Source of the DNA: Desulfurococcaceae archaeon
GTDB taxonomy: Archaea; Thermoproteota; Thermoprotei_A; Sulfolobales; NBVN01
Direction of reading: 5' to 3'
DNA: 36,055 nt
NCBI GenBank assembly: GCA_020832985.1
Contig: JAJHRE010000007.1
Coordinates: 1 to 36,055 of the forward strand
Shown here: piece by piece, positions 1 through 11,581 of the stretch
Layout: every line of letters starts with the position of its first letter
Numbering within the stretch: position 1 is the first letter of the stretch
Position numbers and translations under genes: made by a program
Notes under the pieces: model-generated
What the model was told of the DNA's origin: nothing
Databases searched by the model: none
What the model saw: the letters and a program-made list of their open reading frames with translations, nothing else

Positions 1-942
1 AGCCTGATAGAGGTTACTTCAGACCTAGGCTACTCTATTAAGGCAACATATAATCACCCAGTACTAACTGATAGAGGTTGGGTTGAGGTTAGGAATTTAA
101 GACCTGGTGATAGGATACTAACATTAGCTAAACTCCCATCACCTAAATCATTAATTAACACTCCTGAACTCAAAAACTACGTTGAGGAAGGTCTTAATAA
201 CGTAGCGTTAATTAATGATTTATTAGCTGAACTACTCGGATTCTTCATGATCTACGGTTCCTTAAGCAGTGATCACGTCGACTTCAAATTAAGTACATTT
301 AATAACAGGATAATAGGTTTGGAGATCCATAGACTAGTGAAGGAATTATTAGGTAATGATGTATGTAGAGATATTATGTTGAGTGAGGAGGGATTAGTTA
401 TAGTGAGGTGTTACTCTACATACTTAAGTAAATTGCTTAGGATACTAGTGCTTAATGATGTTCAGAGAGGTAGGATCCCTAGATGTGTATTAGAATCACC
501 TAAGAACGTATCTGCAGGATTCTTAAGGGCTTTATTCGAAGTATATAGTGAATTGGGTTTGAGTGGTCATGGTTTTATACAGCTTAAGAATTTAGATTTA
601 AGTCTAGTTAAAGGCATTCAAATACTCTTACTGAGGTATGGGATATTATCGAGGATAACTAATGGTGGGGAGGGATACCTACTAGAGATCTCAGGTTTTG
701 AGAACTTACTAAAATTCTATAGAGAGATAGGTTACATCAGTACTGAGAAGATGGAGAAGCTTAAGAACATTATCAAATCATATAGGGAATCAATTAATGA
801 TGATGTAGATAGTGTTTTAGATAGGGATTACATCCTCGATTCTGTAAGGAGTATACAGGTAATTAACAACTATGCTAAAGTTTATGATTTCTACATACCG
901 AGTACTCATATGTTCTTCACGAACGGTATAGTCTCACATAAT
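1..942 (+). other. Intein (C-terminal part; N-terminal part outside window) with degenerate LAGLIDADG-type domain
   Basis: Block B-like IKATYNHPVLTDRGWVEVRNLRPGDRI near nt 37-120. Block F/G-like VYDFYIPSTHMFFTNGIVSHN ends at nt 942, followed by Thr(+1) of TAKS. LAGLIDADG-like segments are LAELLGFFMIYGSL and VSAGFLRALFEVYSELGL. Confidence 0.88.
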
Positions 943-1965
943 ACTGCTAAGTCTGCCTTAGTTAGGAGGGCTGCTGAACTCCTTAATGCTAGGTTCTTCA
1001 AGTACTTACTAACTAAGTTTACAGAACCTGCAGAGATTTTCGGACCTCTAGATATTAAGGCTTTACAGGATGGGAAGTATGTAAGGATAACACGTGGGAA
1101 ACTCCCTGAAGCTGATATAGCATTCCTAGATGAGATCTTTAAGGCTAACTCAGCAATCTTAAACGCTTTAAACACGTTACTACAGGAGAGGATTCTATAC
1201 GATGGTTATAACGAGATTAGAGTTCCCTTATGGAGTCTCTTCGGAGCTAGTAATGAAGTCCCTGACGACCCTGAGATAGAGGCCTTCTACGATAGGTTTA
1301 CCCTAAGACATTTTGTAAGACCTGTTAGTGAGGACTTATGGCATGACTTACTTGATAAGTCTTGGAGGTTAGAAATAATATCTAGCTTGGATAGCAGTTC
1401 TTATGTAGAGGATAAAGTATTAGATATTAATCAGTTAAGAGAACTTTATAAGATGGTATTAAATGTAGATTTAAGTAGTGTTAAGAGTAAGTTGATTAAG
1501 TTACTTGCTGTGCTTGAGAGTAGGGGTATACATATAACTGATAGACGTAAGGGTAAGTTATTGAAGGTTATCGCAGCACACTCACTAATTAATGGTAAGA
1601 ATACTGCTACTGAGGATGACTTAATAGCTGTTAAGTATGTTGTTGCGAGAGATCTTGAGGAGTTAGAGAAGGTTAACACCATACTGTCTGAGGAGTTGAA
1701 AACACCCTATAAATACTTACGAGAACTTAATGAGATTAAAGCTAATGTTAAGGAAATTCTTAATTACGTATCCTCACTACGTAATGTTGAGTCTAGATTT
1801 GTGGAGATGAGGTTTAGAGAGATTTATAGGGATTTAGAGATAACTAAAGAGAGGATTATAAGCTTAATAATTGAGAGCGGTAATAAAGATGTTGAGAAGT
1901 TAGGTAATGAAGTAATAAGTTTAATTGATTCGGTTATAGAATTAATAAGAGGAAGAATAACGTAA
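1..1965 (+). CDS. MoxR/RavA-family AAA+ ATPase interrupted by an intein (5' end outside window)
   Basis: Frame 1 is open from nt 1. After the intein the extein reads TAKSALVRRAAELL (Walker A), FTEPAEIFGPLDI, IAFLDEIFKANSAILNALNTLLQER (Walker B region) and GASNEVPDD, typical of MoxR/RavA ATPases. Followed immediately by a VWA gene. Confidence 0.9.
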   Translation, partial: SLIEVTSDLGYSIKATYNHPVLTDRGWVEVRNLRPGDRILTLAKLPSPKSLINTPELKNYVEEGLNNVALINDLLAELLGFFMIYGSLSSDHVDFKLSTFNNRIIGLEIHRLVKELLGNDVCRDIMLSEEGLVIVRCYSTYLSKLLRILVLNDVQRGRIPRCVLESPKNVSAGFLRALFEVYSELGLSGHGFIQLKNLDLSLVKGIQILLLRYGILSRITNGGEGYLLEISGFENLLKFYREIGYISTEKMEKLKNIIKSYRESINDDVDSVLDRDYILDSVRSIQVINNYAKVYDFYIPSTHMFFTNGIVSHNTAKSALVRRAAELLNARFFKYLLTKFTEPAEIFGPLDIKALQDGKYVRITRGKLPEADIAFLDEIFKANSAILNALNTLLQERILYDGYNEIRVPLWSLFGASNEVPDDPEIEAFYDRFTLRHFVRPVSEDLWHDLLDKSWRLEIISSLDSSSYVEDKVLDINQLRELYKMVLNVDLSSVKSKLIKLLAVLESRGIHITDRRKGKLLKVIAAHSLINGKNTATEDDLIAVKYVVARDLEELEKVNTILSEELKTPYKYLRELNEIKANVKEILNYVSSLRNVESRFVEMRFREIYRDLEITKERIISLIIESGNKDVEKLGNEVISLIDSVIELIRGRIT

Positions 1966-3242
1966 TGCCTGGAGTTCTTAAAGGTATAAGGTATGAGGAC
2001 CCGTTAGTCATCTACCGTGGGGAGAAGGTTTTAGATATTGCACATAAGCTTAGTAAGGGGGCTGTTAAAGCAGATTTAGACTTAGCTATAGATATCTACT
2101 ACTCTATGTACCTACCACTACCTATACTAGCCCCTCATAATGCAGTACCACAGAATAAGGTTAAGAATTACCTCTTAATTAATGAATTACTTAAGAGTAA
2201 TGATTTTAAGGATATTAAGAGGTATACATTAGTTAACTCATTAGTAAGTACTTTACTATCAGCTAGCTTCCTACAACACCTACATGAGGAGTTAACATTT
2301 AGTAAAGGTGTTGAAGGTAATGAACCGTTAAACCCTGAGGATGCCGATGACAACACCTTAAAGAAAGCTGTTAGTAATGCATTAAAACATGTGAAGGAGG
2401 AAGGTGAGGTATTAAGGAATATTGAGAAGATGTTAAGTGATGGTATTGAAGCTGGTAAGGGGACTGTCTTAGACTTAGAGGAGGATGCTGAGGATGTATT
2501 AAGGATGGCTAGGTCAGCTGATGTGAGGAAGTTGTTAGAGGTGATCTCATGGATTCCGAAGATGGTTGAGAAGTTTAAGAGGAGGACTACTAAGTCATCT
2601 AAAGGTGAGTTACAAGGGTATGAACTCGGTTCAGATGTTGAGAGGTTAGTCCCTACAGAGCTTATATACCCTGAGATATACCTCGACATGAAGATTTCTG
2701 AGGGGAAATTACTCCTATACGATAAACTACTGCCTGAGAGTCAAGGACCACTATATGTGTTAGTTGATAAGTCAGGTAGTATGGAGGGTGATAAGATTAA
2801 GTGGGCTAAGGCAACAGCTATAGCGTTGTTTATGAGGTCTAGGAGGGAACGAAGGGATTACTACATAAGATTTTTTGACGGGTCTCCTCACCAACTAGTG
2901 AGGATTTCCAAGAGATTAAGAGGTAGTGAGGTACTCTCATTCATTGATTACTTAGCTAGAGTTAAGAGTGGTGGGGGTACTGATATAACTAAGGCTTTAG
3001 TTACTGCATGTGATGATATAAAATGTGGTAGTAGTAAGGGCATATCAGACATAATATTAATAACTGATGGTGAGGATAGGATATCAGAGCATTTAGTACG
3101 GAGGAAGCTTAAAGTTGTTGGGGTAAGGTTAGTAACTGTTATGATTATGGGTGAGAATAAAGACCTAAGAAGCTTAAGTAGTAAGTACTTAAGGGTAGTT
3201 AAACTTTCTCAAAAAGAGATAATTAAGGTTGCTGAGGCTTAA
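1965..3242 (+). CDS. VWA (von Willebrand factor A) domain protein, MoxR partner
   Basis: MIDAS motif LYVLVDKSGSMEGDK; TDGEDRIS; start overlaps the MoxR stop (TAATG). Confidence 0.85.
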   Translation: MPGVLKGIRYEDPLVIYRGEKVLDIAHKLSKGAVKADLDLAIDIYYSMYLPLPILAPHNAVPQNKVKNYLLINELLKSNDFKDIKRYTLVNSLVSTLLSASFLQHLHEELTFSKGVEGNEPLNPEDADDNTLKKAVSNALKHVKEEGEVLRNIEKMLSDGIEAGKGTVLDLEEDAEDVLRMARSADVRKLLEVISWIPKMVEKFKRRTTKSSKGELQGYELGSDVERLVPTELIYPEIYLDMKISEGKLLLYDKLLPESQGPLYVLVDKSGSMEGDKIKWAKATAIALFMRSRRERRDYYIRFFDGSPHQLVRISKRLRGSEVLSFIDYLARVKSGGGTDITKALVTACDDIKCGSSKGISDIILITDGEDRISEHLVRRKLKVVGVRLVTVMIMGENKDLRSLSSKYLRVVKLSQKEIIKVAEA

Positions 3243-3290
3243 TACCCTAAATACTTAATACCTAACCACTACTACTTAGTAATAAATAAG

Positions 3291-4151
3291 GTGTTATCAG
3301 TGTTATTCGCTGATGCACACCTACATTCAAATCCTTTGAGAGGTCTTGGTGTGAGGAATATAGTTAAGAATTTTAAGGCTGTTGGTGGTTGGTTCTTAAC
3401 TATAGTTTCACTACCTCCATCACATTACGGATTAGGTAGTAGTTTTGATGATTATGTAAAGAGTATTGACATACTAGTACGTGAATGTGCAGTAGCTAGG
3501 GAGGAGGGGGTTAAAACTAAGTGTTTAGCAGGTATTCACCCAGCGGATTTAGAGAAACTTATTAATAGTCAGTCATTAAGACATGATGAAGTAATTAACT
3601 TAGCTTTAAGGGTGCTTGACTACATCGGTAAGCTGATTAAGTCAGGCGTGTTAGACGGTATTGGTGAGGTAGGTAGGCCTCACTATAGGACAACTCCTGA
3701 AGGATTCATAGTTAATGAGATATTGCTACGTCATGCCCTAAGATTAGCTAAGGACTTACATGCTATAGTACACTTACATCTTGAGCAGGGAGGCATACTA
3801 ACAGTGTTAAGTATAGCGGATCTACTAGATAGTGTTTCGTTGAGGAAGGACTTAGTACTCCTACATCACCTAGACATAAGGACAGCTGTAAATGCTGAGG
3901 AAGTCGGTCTGAGGTACACTTTATGCGGTAAGTTGCAATTGTTGAAGGAAGGGTTTAAGAGGTTAAAACCTACGTACATGGTTGAGAGTGATTTCATAGA
4001 CGATCCTAAACGTCCTGGAGTAGCTGCATATCCTTGGGAGATAATAGAGAATCAATTACTCCTACTTAAGGAGGGGTTAGTAAGTGAGGACTACCTCTTA
4101 AGGTTAAACATTGATAATATAGTTAAGTTTTACGGTGTTGAACCCCCGTAA
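3291..4151 (+). CDS. TatD-like metal-dependent hydrolase
   Basis: FADAHLHSNPL, AGIHPADL, DGIGEVGRPHY, HLHLEQG, LLHHLD motifs; GTG start. Confidence 0.75.
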   Translation: MLSVLFADAHLHSNPLRGLGVRNIVKNFKAVGGWFLTIVSLPPSHYGLGSSFDDYVKSIDILVRECAVAREEGVKTKCLAGIHPADLEKLINSQSLRHDEVINLALRVLDYIGKLIKSGVLDGIGEVGRPHYRTTPEGFIVNEILLRHALRLAKDLHAIVHLHLEQGGILTVLSIADLLDSVSLRKDLVLLHHLDIRTAVNAEEVGLRYTLCGKLQLLKEGFKRLKPTYMVESDFIDDPKRPGVAAYPWEIIENQLLLLKEGLVSEDYLLRLNIDNIVKFYGVEPP

Positions 4152-4159
4152 CGTAGTAG

Positions 4160-4966
4160 CTAATCACTAATGTCTTTAGAGATCATATCTGGAGTATAGT
4201 AAAACACTATCTTACCGTCTAGGTAATCCCTTATAACAGTCTTAGCTGCTTCATGAATTAATGGTTCACGTTCCTTCTTTGAAATCCAACCTCTCTTAAG
4301 TGCTAATACCTCTAAGATCCTATACGGGTCTACATCGGTAATACCGTACGCATCCGTAAACGCAGTCCTATTATACTTTAATACTTTATTAATTAACTTA
4401 ATAGCTACGTTAACAACATTCTCAATCTCGTCAATAGGTCTAGCCCTAATAACTAACTCTACATCATCACCTTCAGGTGGGACTAAACCTGGAGTATCTA
4501 TTAAGTATATGTTACCACTGATCCTGTAAAGTCTTGACTTCTTAGTATATCCAGGACTTCCAGGTGTAGTTGAAGTACTTGCTGAATGCCTACCCTTTAA
4601 CGTGTTTATCAATGTTGACTTACCTACCTTCGGATACCCAACCACAGCTATAACTAAAGGTTTCTTACCCGTTTTTAACTTATTGATCTCAGACCTTAAA
4701 ACCCTAGTACCTAGCCTATCCCTAGCAGATATATACACAGTATTAAGTCCTAACCCGTTAAAATACCTCTTCCAACTCTCAGCTACATCCCTAGGAACTA
4801 AATCAGATTTATTAATGACTAAAATCAATGATTTATTAAGTTCTGAAACAATACCCTCTAACTTAGTACTCCTAGTATTGATAGGGTCTCTAACATCAAC
4901 TACTTCTAAGACAACGTCAGACGTTAATACCAACTCCCTAATTAAGTTCCAACTAGCTAACTTCAC
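4160..4966 (-). CDS. Circularly permuted GTPase (YlqF/YawG/MMR1-HSR1 type)
   Basis: G motifs in permuted order: NKSDLV (G4), then GYPKVGKSTLIN (G1), then DTPGLVPP (G3); DVVLEVVDVRDPINTRS at the N-terminus. Confidence 0.85.
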   Translation of the reverse strand: MKLASWNLIRELVLTSDVVLEVVDVRDPINTRSTKLEGIVSELNKSLILVINKSDLVPRDVAESWKRYFNGLGLNTVYISARDRLGTRVLRSEINKLKTGKKPLVIAVVGYPKVGKSTLINTLKGRHSASTSTTPGSPGYTKKSRLYRISGNIYLIDTPGLVPPEGDDVELVIRARPIDEIENVVNVAIKLINKVLKYNRTAFTDAYGITDVDPYRILEVLALKRGWISKKEREPLIHEAAKTVIRDYLDGKIVFYYTPDMISKDISD

Positions 4967-5033
4967 GTTATACCTTCTTACTATATTTAGACACTACATT
5001 AATAAGGATTAAACGTAGTGTTGTATTATTCAC

Positions 5034-5477
5034 TTAATCTTTGATAACTTCAAGTATTAATGATGGGCAGACCTTCTTAACCCCAGTTATACTGGCAATT
5101 TCCTTATTAATTCTAGCCATCTCATCACTATCTCTAGCCCATATCACAGCAATAATTGAGTGGTCACCACTAGTTAGTGAGAGGTATTTTACGTAGTCTT
5201 TATTCCTGAGTTCATTAATTACGTCGTAGAGGTATTGAGGCTCAACATCAATTCCAGTTATTGAGACAGCATTATAATTAAGTTTTTTAGGGTCTAAAAC
5301 CACTGTGTATTTCTTAATAACGCCTAAGCTCTCTAACCTCTTCACACGTTTGATAATTGCTACATCGCTGATTCCTACCTCCTTAGCTATATCTACATAT
5401 GGTGTCCTAGCATTCTTAACTAATATCTCAATTATCTTAAGGTCCTTCTCATCAAGTAACTCTGGTAGAGTACTCAT
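5034..5477 (-). CDS. Lrp/AsnC family transcriptional regulator
   Basis: LDEKDLKIIEILVKNARTPYVDIAKEVGISDVAIIKRVKRLESLGVIKKYT HTH plus RAM-like C-terminus. Confidence 0.88.
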   Translation of the reverse strand: MSTLPELLDEKDLKIIEILVKNARTPYVDIAKEVGISDVAIIKRVKRLESLGVIKKYTVVLDPKKLNYNAVSITGIDVEPQYLYDVINELRNKDYVKYLSLTSGDHSIIAVIWARDSDEMARINKEIASITGVKKVCPSLILEVIKD

Positions 5478-5517
5478 CTTATCTTAATACCTCCACATCA
5501 TAACATATAGGGTTGAG

Positions 5518-5898
5518 TCATTTAACTATCACATCTTTAGTAGTTTCCCATAGTCCGTGTAAGGTGCAGTACTCTACAGCATGTAAAGTACCGCTCTTAC
5601 CTAACTTCACAGTAAATTCTACATCAGGTTCAGAATATAGTGGGACTAAATCAACATACGCTATTAAGATAGGGTTAAAAGACCTACCTTCCTCACTAAA
5701 ATATAATTCAATCCTCCTGATATAGTGCTCAGGTGTGTTAGGGTGAGGACCTACAGTAATACGTACTTTAAAAGATTCACCAGCCTTAACATTATCAGGT
5801 GCTATTATCTTAGGTAGGTGATACTCAGCTTTAGCTACAGCTTCTGAGGTAATACCTTCCTTAGTATATATCAATTCTCCTAACTTTCTCATAACCAT
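5518..5898 (-). CDS. Superoxide reductase (neelaredoxin/desulfoferrodoxin family)
   Basis: AEYHLPKI, VGPHPNTPEHYIRRIELYF and CTLHGLWE supply the four His and one Cys iron ligands. Start set at the ATG at 5898 because the longer ORF N-terminus (to 5994) is AT-rich repeat sequence. Confidence 0.82.
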   Translation of the reverse strand: MVMRKLGELIYTKEGITSEAVAKAEYHLPKIIAPDNVKAGESFKVRITVGPHPNTPEHYIRRIELYFSEEGRSFNPILIAYVDLVPLYSEPDVEFTVKLGKSGTLHAVEYCTLHGLWETTKDVIVK

Positions 5899-5924
5899 AC
5901 CCTTTATGTTAGAGGTAAGAACTC

Positions 5925-5986
5925 TAATAAATCTAACTAATATTAACAACATTAAAATATACTGTATAATAAATCTAACTAATATT
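5925..5986. repeat. Two copies of a perfect 20-bp direct repeat TAATAAATCTAACTAATATT (5925-5944 and 5967-5986)
   Basis: Read directly from sequence; start-to-start distance 42 bp; immediately upstream of the superoxide reductase start. Confidence 0.9.
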
Positions 5987-6131
5987 CTAAACATAACATT
6001 ATGATAGTCTAATTATAGTATTGTTAATAACTAAGAATAATGTTAGTTATTTCCTATCTGGATAATATGTTGTGAGTATGTACTTTAAATTTACATCATT
6101 AGTTTTTAAGCTTTACCTATATTTAAATCAT

Positions 6132-6602
6132 GTGACTACTGTGAGTAGTGCTTCAAGAGAATATCCTAAGTATGCTTTAGTAGCTGTCGGGGCCGTATTA
6201 ATTAAGGATAATAGTATATTACTAGTTAAGAGGGGGTACCCACCAGCTAAGGGTAAGTGGTCTATTCCAGGAGGTGTTATAGAGGCTGGTGAGGATATAT
6301 ACTCAGCAGCTGTTAGAGAACTTAATGAGGAGGCCGGTATCAATGCCGAACCTCTAGGGATTATATGGGTTTATAATAATGTTGTTAAGGATGAGTTCGG
6401 TAGGGTTCAATACCACTACGTAATACTTGACATACTATTTGATCCGAACACTATGAAGGGTGAGTTGAGAGCTGGTGGGGATGCAGTAGATATTGCTTGG
6501 GTACCTATGGATGAAGCTATGAGTAGAAGTGATGTTTCAGGTACTGTTAAGAAACTTATTGATAGGATTAAGAAATTAGGTCTGACGTATCTGCAGATAT
6601 AG
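6132..6602 (+). CDS. NUDIX hydrolase
   Basis: Nudix box GGVIEAGEDIYSAAVRELNEEAGI. Likely start GTG 6132 or GTG 6141 (ORF track extends to 6072); TTTTTAAGC TATA-like element at about 6103-6111. Confidence 0.85.
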   Translation: MTTVSSASREYPKYALVAVGAVLIKDNSILLVKRGYPPAKGKWSIPGGVIEAGEDIYSAAVRELNEEAGINAEPLGIIWVYNNVVKDEFGRVQYHYVILDILFDPNTMKGELRAGGDAVDIAWVPMDEAMSRSDVSGTVKKLIDRIKKLGLTYLQI

Positions 6603-6683
6603 AATTAATACCTAATCACTACTCAAAACTTTTATAATGAAGGGATTAACCCTAAAGTTTATTACATAATACTTCACTCAGAT

Positions 6684-8366
6684 TTGGTGATTAATTTGAG
6701 GAGTGATGTTGTTAAGGTTGGGATTGAGAGAGCCCCACATAGGTCGTTGTTTAAGGCTTTAGGTCTCACAGATGATGAGTTAAGTAGACCGCTTATAGGG
6801 ATAGCTAATTCTTGGAATGAATTAATACCTGGCCACGCACACCTGAAGGATATAGCTGAGGCTGTGAAAGCTGGTGTTAGGATGGCTGGTGGAGTACCTC
6901 TAGAGTTTAACACCATCGGGTTATGTGATGGGATAATTATGGGTCATGAGGGGATGAAGTACTCATTACCATCTAGAGAATTAATAGCTGATACTATAGA
7001 AGTTGTAGTTAACTCTTACCACCTAGACGGCTTAGTACTTATCGGCTCATGCGATAAGATAGTACCGGGTATGCTAATGGCTATGGGTAGAATAGACATA
7101 CCAGCTATATTCGTACATGGAGGTCCTATGCTAGCTGGTAAGTATAGAGGTTCTGAAATAGACTTACATGACGTCTTCGAAGCTGTAGGTGCTGTGAAGA
7201 AGGGTAAGATATCAATTAATGATTTAAAAGTTATTGAGGATAACGCATGTCCAGGTGTTGGTTCTTGCGCTGGTATGTTCACAGCTAATACTATGGGTGC
7301 TTTAAGTGAGGCTTTAGGTGTTACATTACCTGGTGGTGGTACAGCCCCTGCAGTCTCAGCTGAGAGGTTGAGGATAGCTAAGTATGCAGGTATGAAGATA
7401 GTTGAATTAGTTCATAAGGATGTAAGACCGTCAAAAATCCTCACTAGAGAAGCGTTTCTAGACGCTATAGCTGTTGATATGGCATTAGGTGGTTCAACTA
7501 ATAGCGTCCTACATTTAATGGCTATAGCTAAGGAGGCCGGAGTTAAACTAACATTAGATGACTTCGACGAATTAAGTGAGAAAACACCAACTCTATGTAA
7601 GTTAAGCCCTGCAGGGAATCTACATGTTCAGGACCTACATGAAGCTGGTGGAGTCTTAGCCATCATGAAGGAATTAAGTAGGAAGGGACTCATACATAGG
7701 GACAGACTAACGGTTAGTCTTAAAACCGTTGGTGAGTTGTTAGAGAGTGTTGAAGTTTATAGGAGGGATGTTATCAGACCTATCGAAGATCCTTGGTCAC
7801 CGAGAGGTGGTTTAATGATACTTAAGGGGAGTTTAGCACCTCTCGGCGCTGTTATTAAGTTATCAGCCGTAGCATCCGAGATAAGATACTTCAGAGGTGT
7901 TGCGAAGGTATTTAACTGTGAGGAGGAGGCTGTCAATGCTATACTTAACGGGAAGGTAGGTAAGGGTGATGTAGTTGTAATAAGGTATGAAGGCCCTAAG
8001 GGAGGCCCTGGAATGAGGGAAATGTTGACAGCTACTTCAGTCCTAGCTGGTATGGGGTTAGATAAGGATGTTGCGTTAGTAACTGATGGTAGGTTCTCTG
8101 GAGCTTCTAGAGGTTTAGTAATAGGTCATGTATCACCTGAAGCTGCTGAAGGTGGACCTATAGCATACGTAGAGGATGGGGACTACATAACAATAGACTT
8201 AACGGCAAAGAAGTTAGAGTTAGAAGTACCTAACACTGTTCTAGAGGAGAGGAAGAGGAAGTATGTCCAGCCAGTTAAGAAGTACAGGAGAGGGTATCTA
8301 AGCAGGTATGCTGATGTAGTAACCTCAGCTAACACAGGAGCAGTTTTTAAAGAATTACTAATGTAG
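6684..8366 (+). CDS. ilvD: Dihydroxy-acid dehydratase
   Basis: [77 protein letters not shown]. Confidence 0.96.
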   Translation: MVINLRSDVVKVGIERAPHRSLFKALGLTDDELSRPLIGIANSWNELIPGHAHLKDIAEAVKAGVRMAGGVPLEFNTIGLCDGIIMGHEGMKYSLPSRELIADTIEVVVNSYHLDGLVLIGSCDKIVPGMLMAMGRIDIPAIFVHGGPMLAGKYRGSEIDLHDVFEAVGAVKKGKISINDLKVIEDNACPGVGSCAGMFTANTMGALSEALGVTLPGGGTAPAVSAERLRIAKYAGMKIVELVHKDVRPSKILTREAFLDAIAVDMALGGSTNSVLHLMAIAKEAGVKLTLDDFDELSEKTPTLCKLSPAGNLHVQDLHEAGGVLAIMKELSRKGLIHRDRLTVSLKTVGELLESVEVYRRDVIRPIEDPWSPRGGLMILKGSLAPLGAVIKLSAVASEIRYFRGVAKVFNCEEEAVNAILNGKVGKGDVVVIRYEGPKGGPGMREMLTATSVLAGMGLDKDVALVTDGRFSGASRGLVIGHVSPEAAEGGPIAYVEDGDYITIDLTAKKLELEVPNTVLEERKRKYVQPVKKYRRGYLSRYADVVTSANTGAVFKELLM

Positions 8367-8400
8367 AAAATAACAGATAAGGTCAAATATTTATTTTATG

Positions 8401-9737
<1,337 letters not shown>

Positions 9738-9760
<23 letters not shown>

Positions 9761-11468
9761 AGACTATCACCTCCTTAAGACTCCCTCCAGGAGGTAACGT
9801 AGGTAATGCGTATTCATCCCTCATTATAGGGACTCTAATAACTGATGTTACTCCTTCACTCAACGCTACTTTAAAAGCCTTCCTTAAATCATTATAATCA
9901 CTAACATCAAATCCTAAAGCTCCGAAGCTCTCAGCAAGTTTCACATAATCAGGTGATGAGCCGAAGTCAACACCTACTATCCTACCCTTAAAGAACAGTT
10001 GTTGGACTTGTCTAACAAGACCTAAAGACCTATTATCAAAGATCACTACGATTACAGGTATGTTATAATCTATAGTTGTTGCTAAGTTATTCATAGTCAT
10101 TAAGAATGAACCATCACCATCTATATCTACGACTACTTTATCAGGTCTAGCTACTTTAGCACCTATAGCTGCTGGTAGGCCGAAACCCATAGTCCCAATA
10201 CCTCCAGATGTTAGGAATGTCCTTGGTTCAAGGACTTCCCAGAAGTTCATTGCTATCATTTGATGCTGTCCTACACCAGTAGTGACTATAGCATCCCTAG
10301 GTAGGACGTCCCTAATAGTCTTTAAGACCTTCCAAGGTTTTAAACCATAACCATCGTCACGATAGTAATACCTTGAGTAGTAGTTTTTAAGTTCTTTAAC
10401 CCTTGAGACCCACTCTACCCTACCTACCTTCCTACCTAATCCTAAGACCGCATCTATTAACATCTTTAAAACTTCTTTAGCATCACCATATATCTTAACA
10501 TCTACTTTCACAGGTAATTTCATCACGTCTGTAGGGTCTATATTCACAACTATGAGTTTCTTATCACTACTAACTAGGTCGTTAAACGAAGGTAAAGTCC
10601 TATCACTTAACCTAGCCCCAACAACTAAGACAACATCAGATTCTAAGAACGCCATATTAGCTTCAGCTCTACCGTAATAACCCATAACTCCTAGATATAA
10701 CGGGTAATCATGAGGTATTGCTGCCTTACCTAATAATGTAGACACTATAGGACATACTAGTAACTCAGACAACTTAAGTACTTCATCACTAGCATTAGAC
10801 CAGAATACCCCAGCACCTACTAATATTATAGGTTTTTCAGCTTCTAATAATATCTTAACAGCTCTCATAACGTCATTAGGATTAATAACTGATTTAAATA
10901 CCTTATAACCCTTAACCACCGGTTTCTCAGGCCATTCAACACTATCTACATTAGTACTTAGTAAATCCCTCGGAATATCCACTACGACAGGTCCTGGCTT
11001 ACCCGTAAGTGCTATGTAGAACGCATTTTTTATCCATAACGGTATCTCAGTAGCCTCCCTAATCTCAACTACGTATTTAGCTATATGTTGCATTACACCA
11101 ACTACATCAGCTTCTTGGAAGGACTTTCTACCCATAGAAGCCCTCGGGACTTGACCGGTTATAGCTACTACCGGACTATTATCCCAGTAAGCTGTAGCTA
11201 AACCCGTAACTAAGTTTAGAGCTCCAGGACCTGAAGTAGCTGTACATACCCCTGGTGAACCGCTCACCCTAGCGTAACCATCTGCAGCATGTGCAGCTCC
11301 TTGCTCATGCTTCATAAGTATATGTTTTATCTCCTCCTCCCTTAGATACTCTATGAGTTCATCATATATTGGCATATTAGAAAGTCCTGGGATTCCGAAT
11401 ATCGCTTTAACACCTTCTCTTCTAATGGCTTCTACTACTAACTTAGCACCTGAAGGCATAATGAACAC
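9738..11468 (-). CDS. ilvB: Acetolactate synthase large subunit
   Basis: IFGIPGLSNMPIYDEL, HEQGAAHAADGYARVSGSPGVCTATSGPGALNLVTGLATAYWDNSPVVAITGQV, GDGSFLMTMNNLATTIDYNIPVIVVIFDN. Confidence 0.95.
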
Positions 11469-11581
11469 CTGAACAATTGCTATAGAATTTACGTATTCTT
11501 AGTTTAGTACCTCCACTACCTCCTAAGTCATTAAGACATAATTTATTTTTGATTAATGAATTTGGAGTACTTCCAACCTCG

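Noticed and set aside
906-1175. Antisense ORF, 89 aa
   Set aside because: Lies opposite the conserved MoxR AAA+ core; no recognisable domain.
2168-2689. Antisense ORF, 173 aa
   Set aside because: Opposite the VWA-protein gene; Ser/Leu/Asn-rich composition expected from the reverse complement of this codon usage.
4602-5012. Plus-strand ORF, 136 aa
   Set aside because: Antisense to the circularly permuted GTPase with its conserved G motifs.
11469-11581. Short leader-peptide ORF upstream of ilvB (attenuation)
   Set aside because: Only a five-codon GTG ORF with poor SD spacing; no terminator/antiterminator pair seen.
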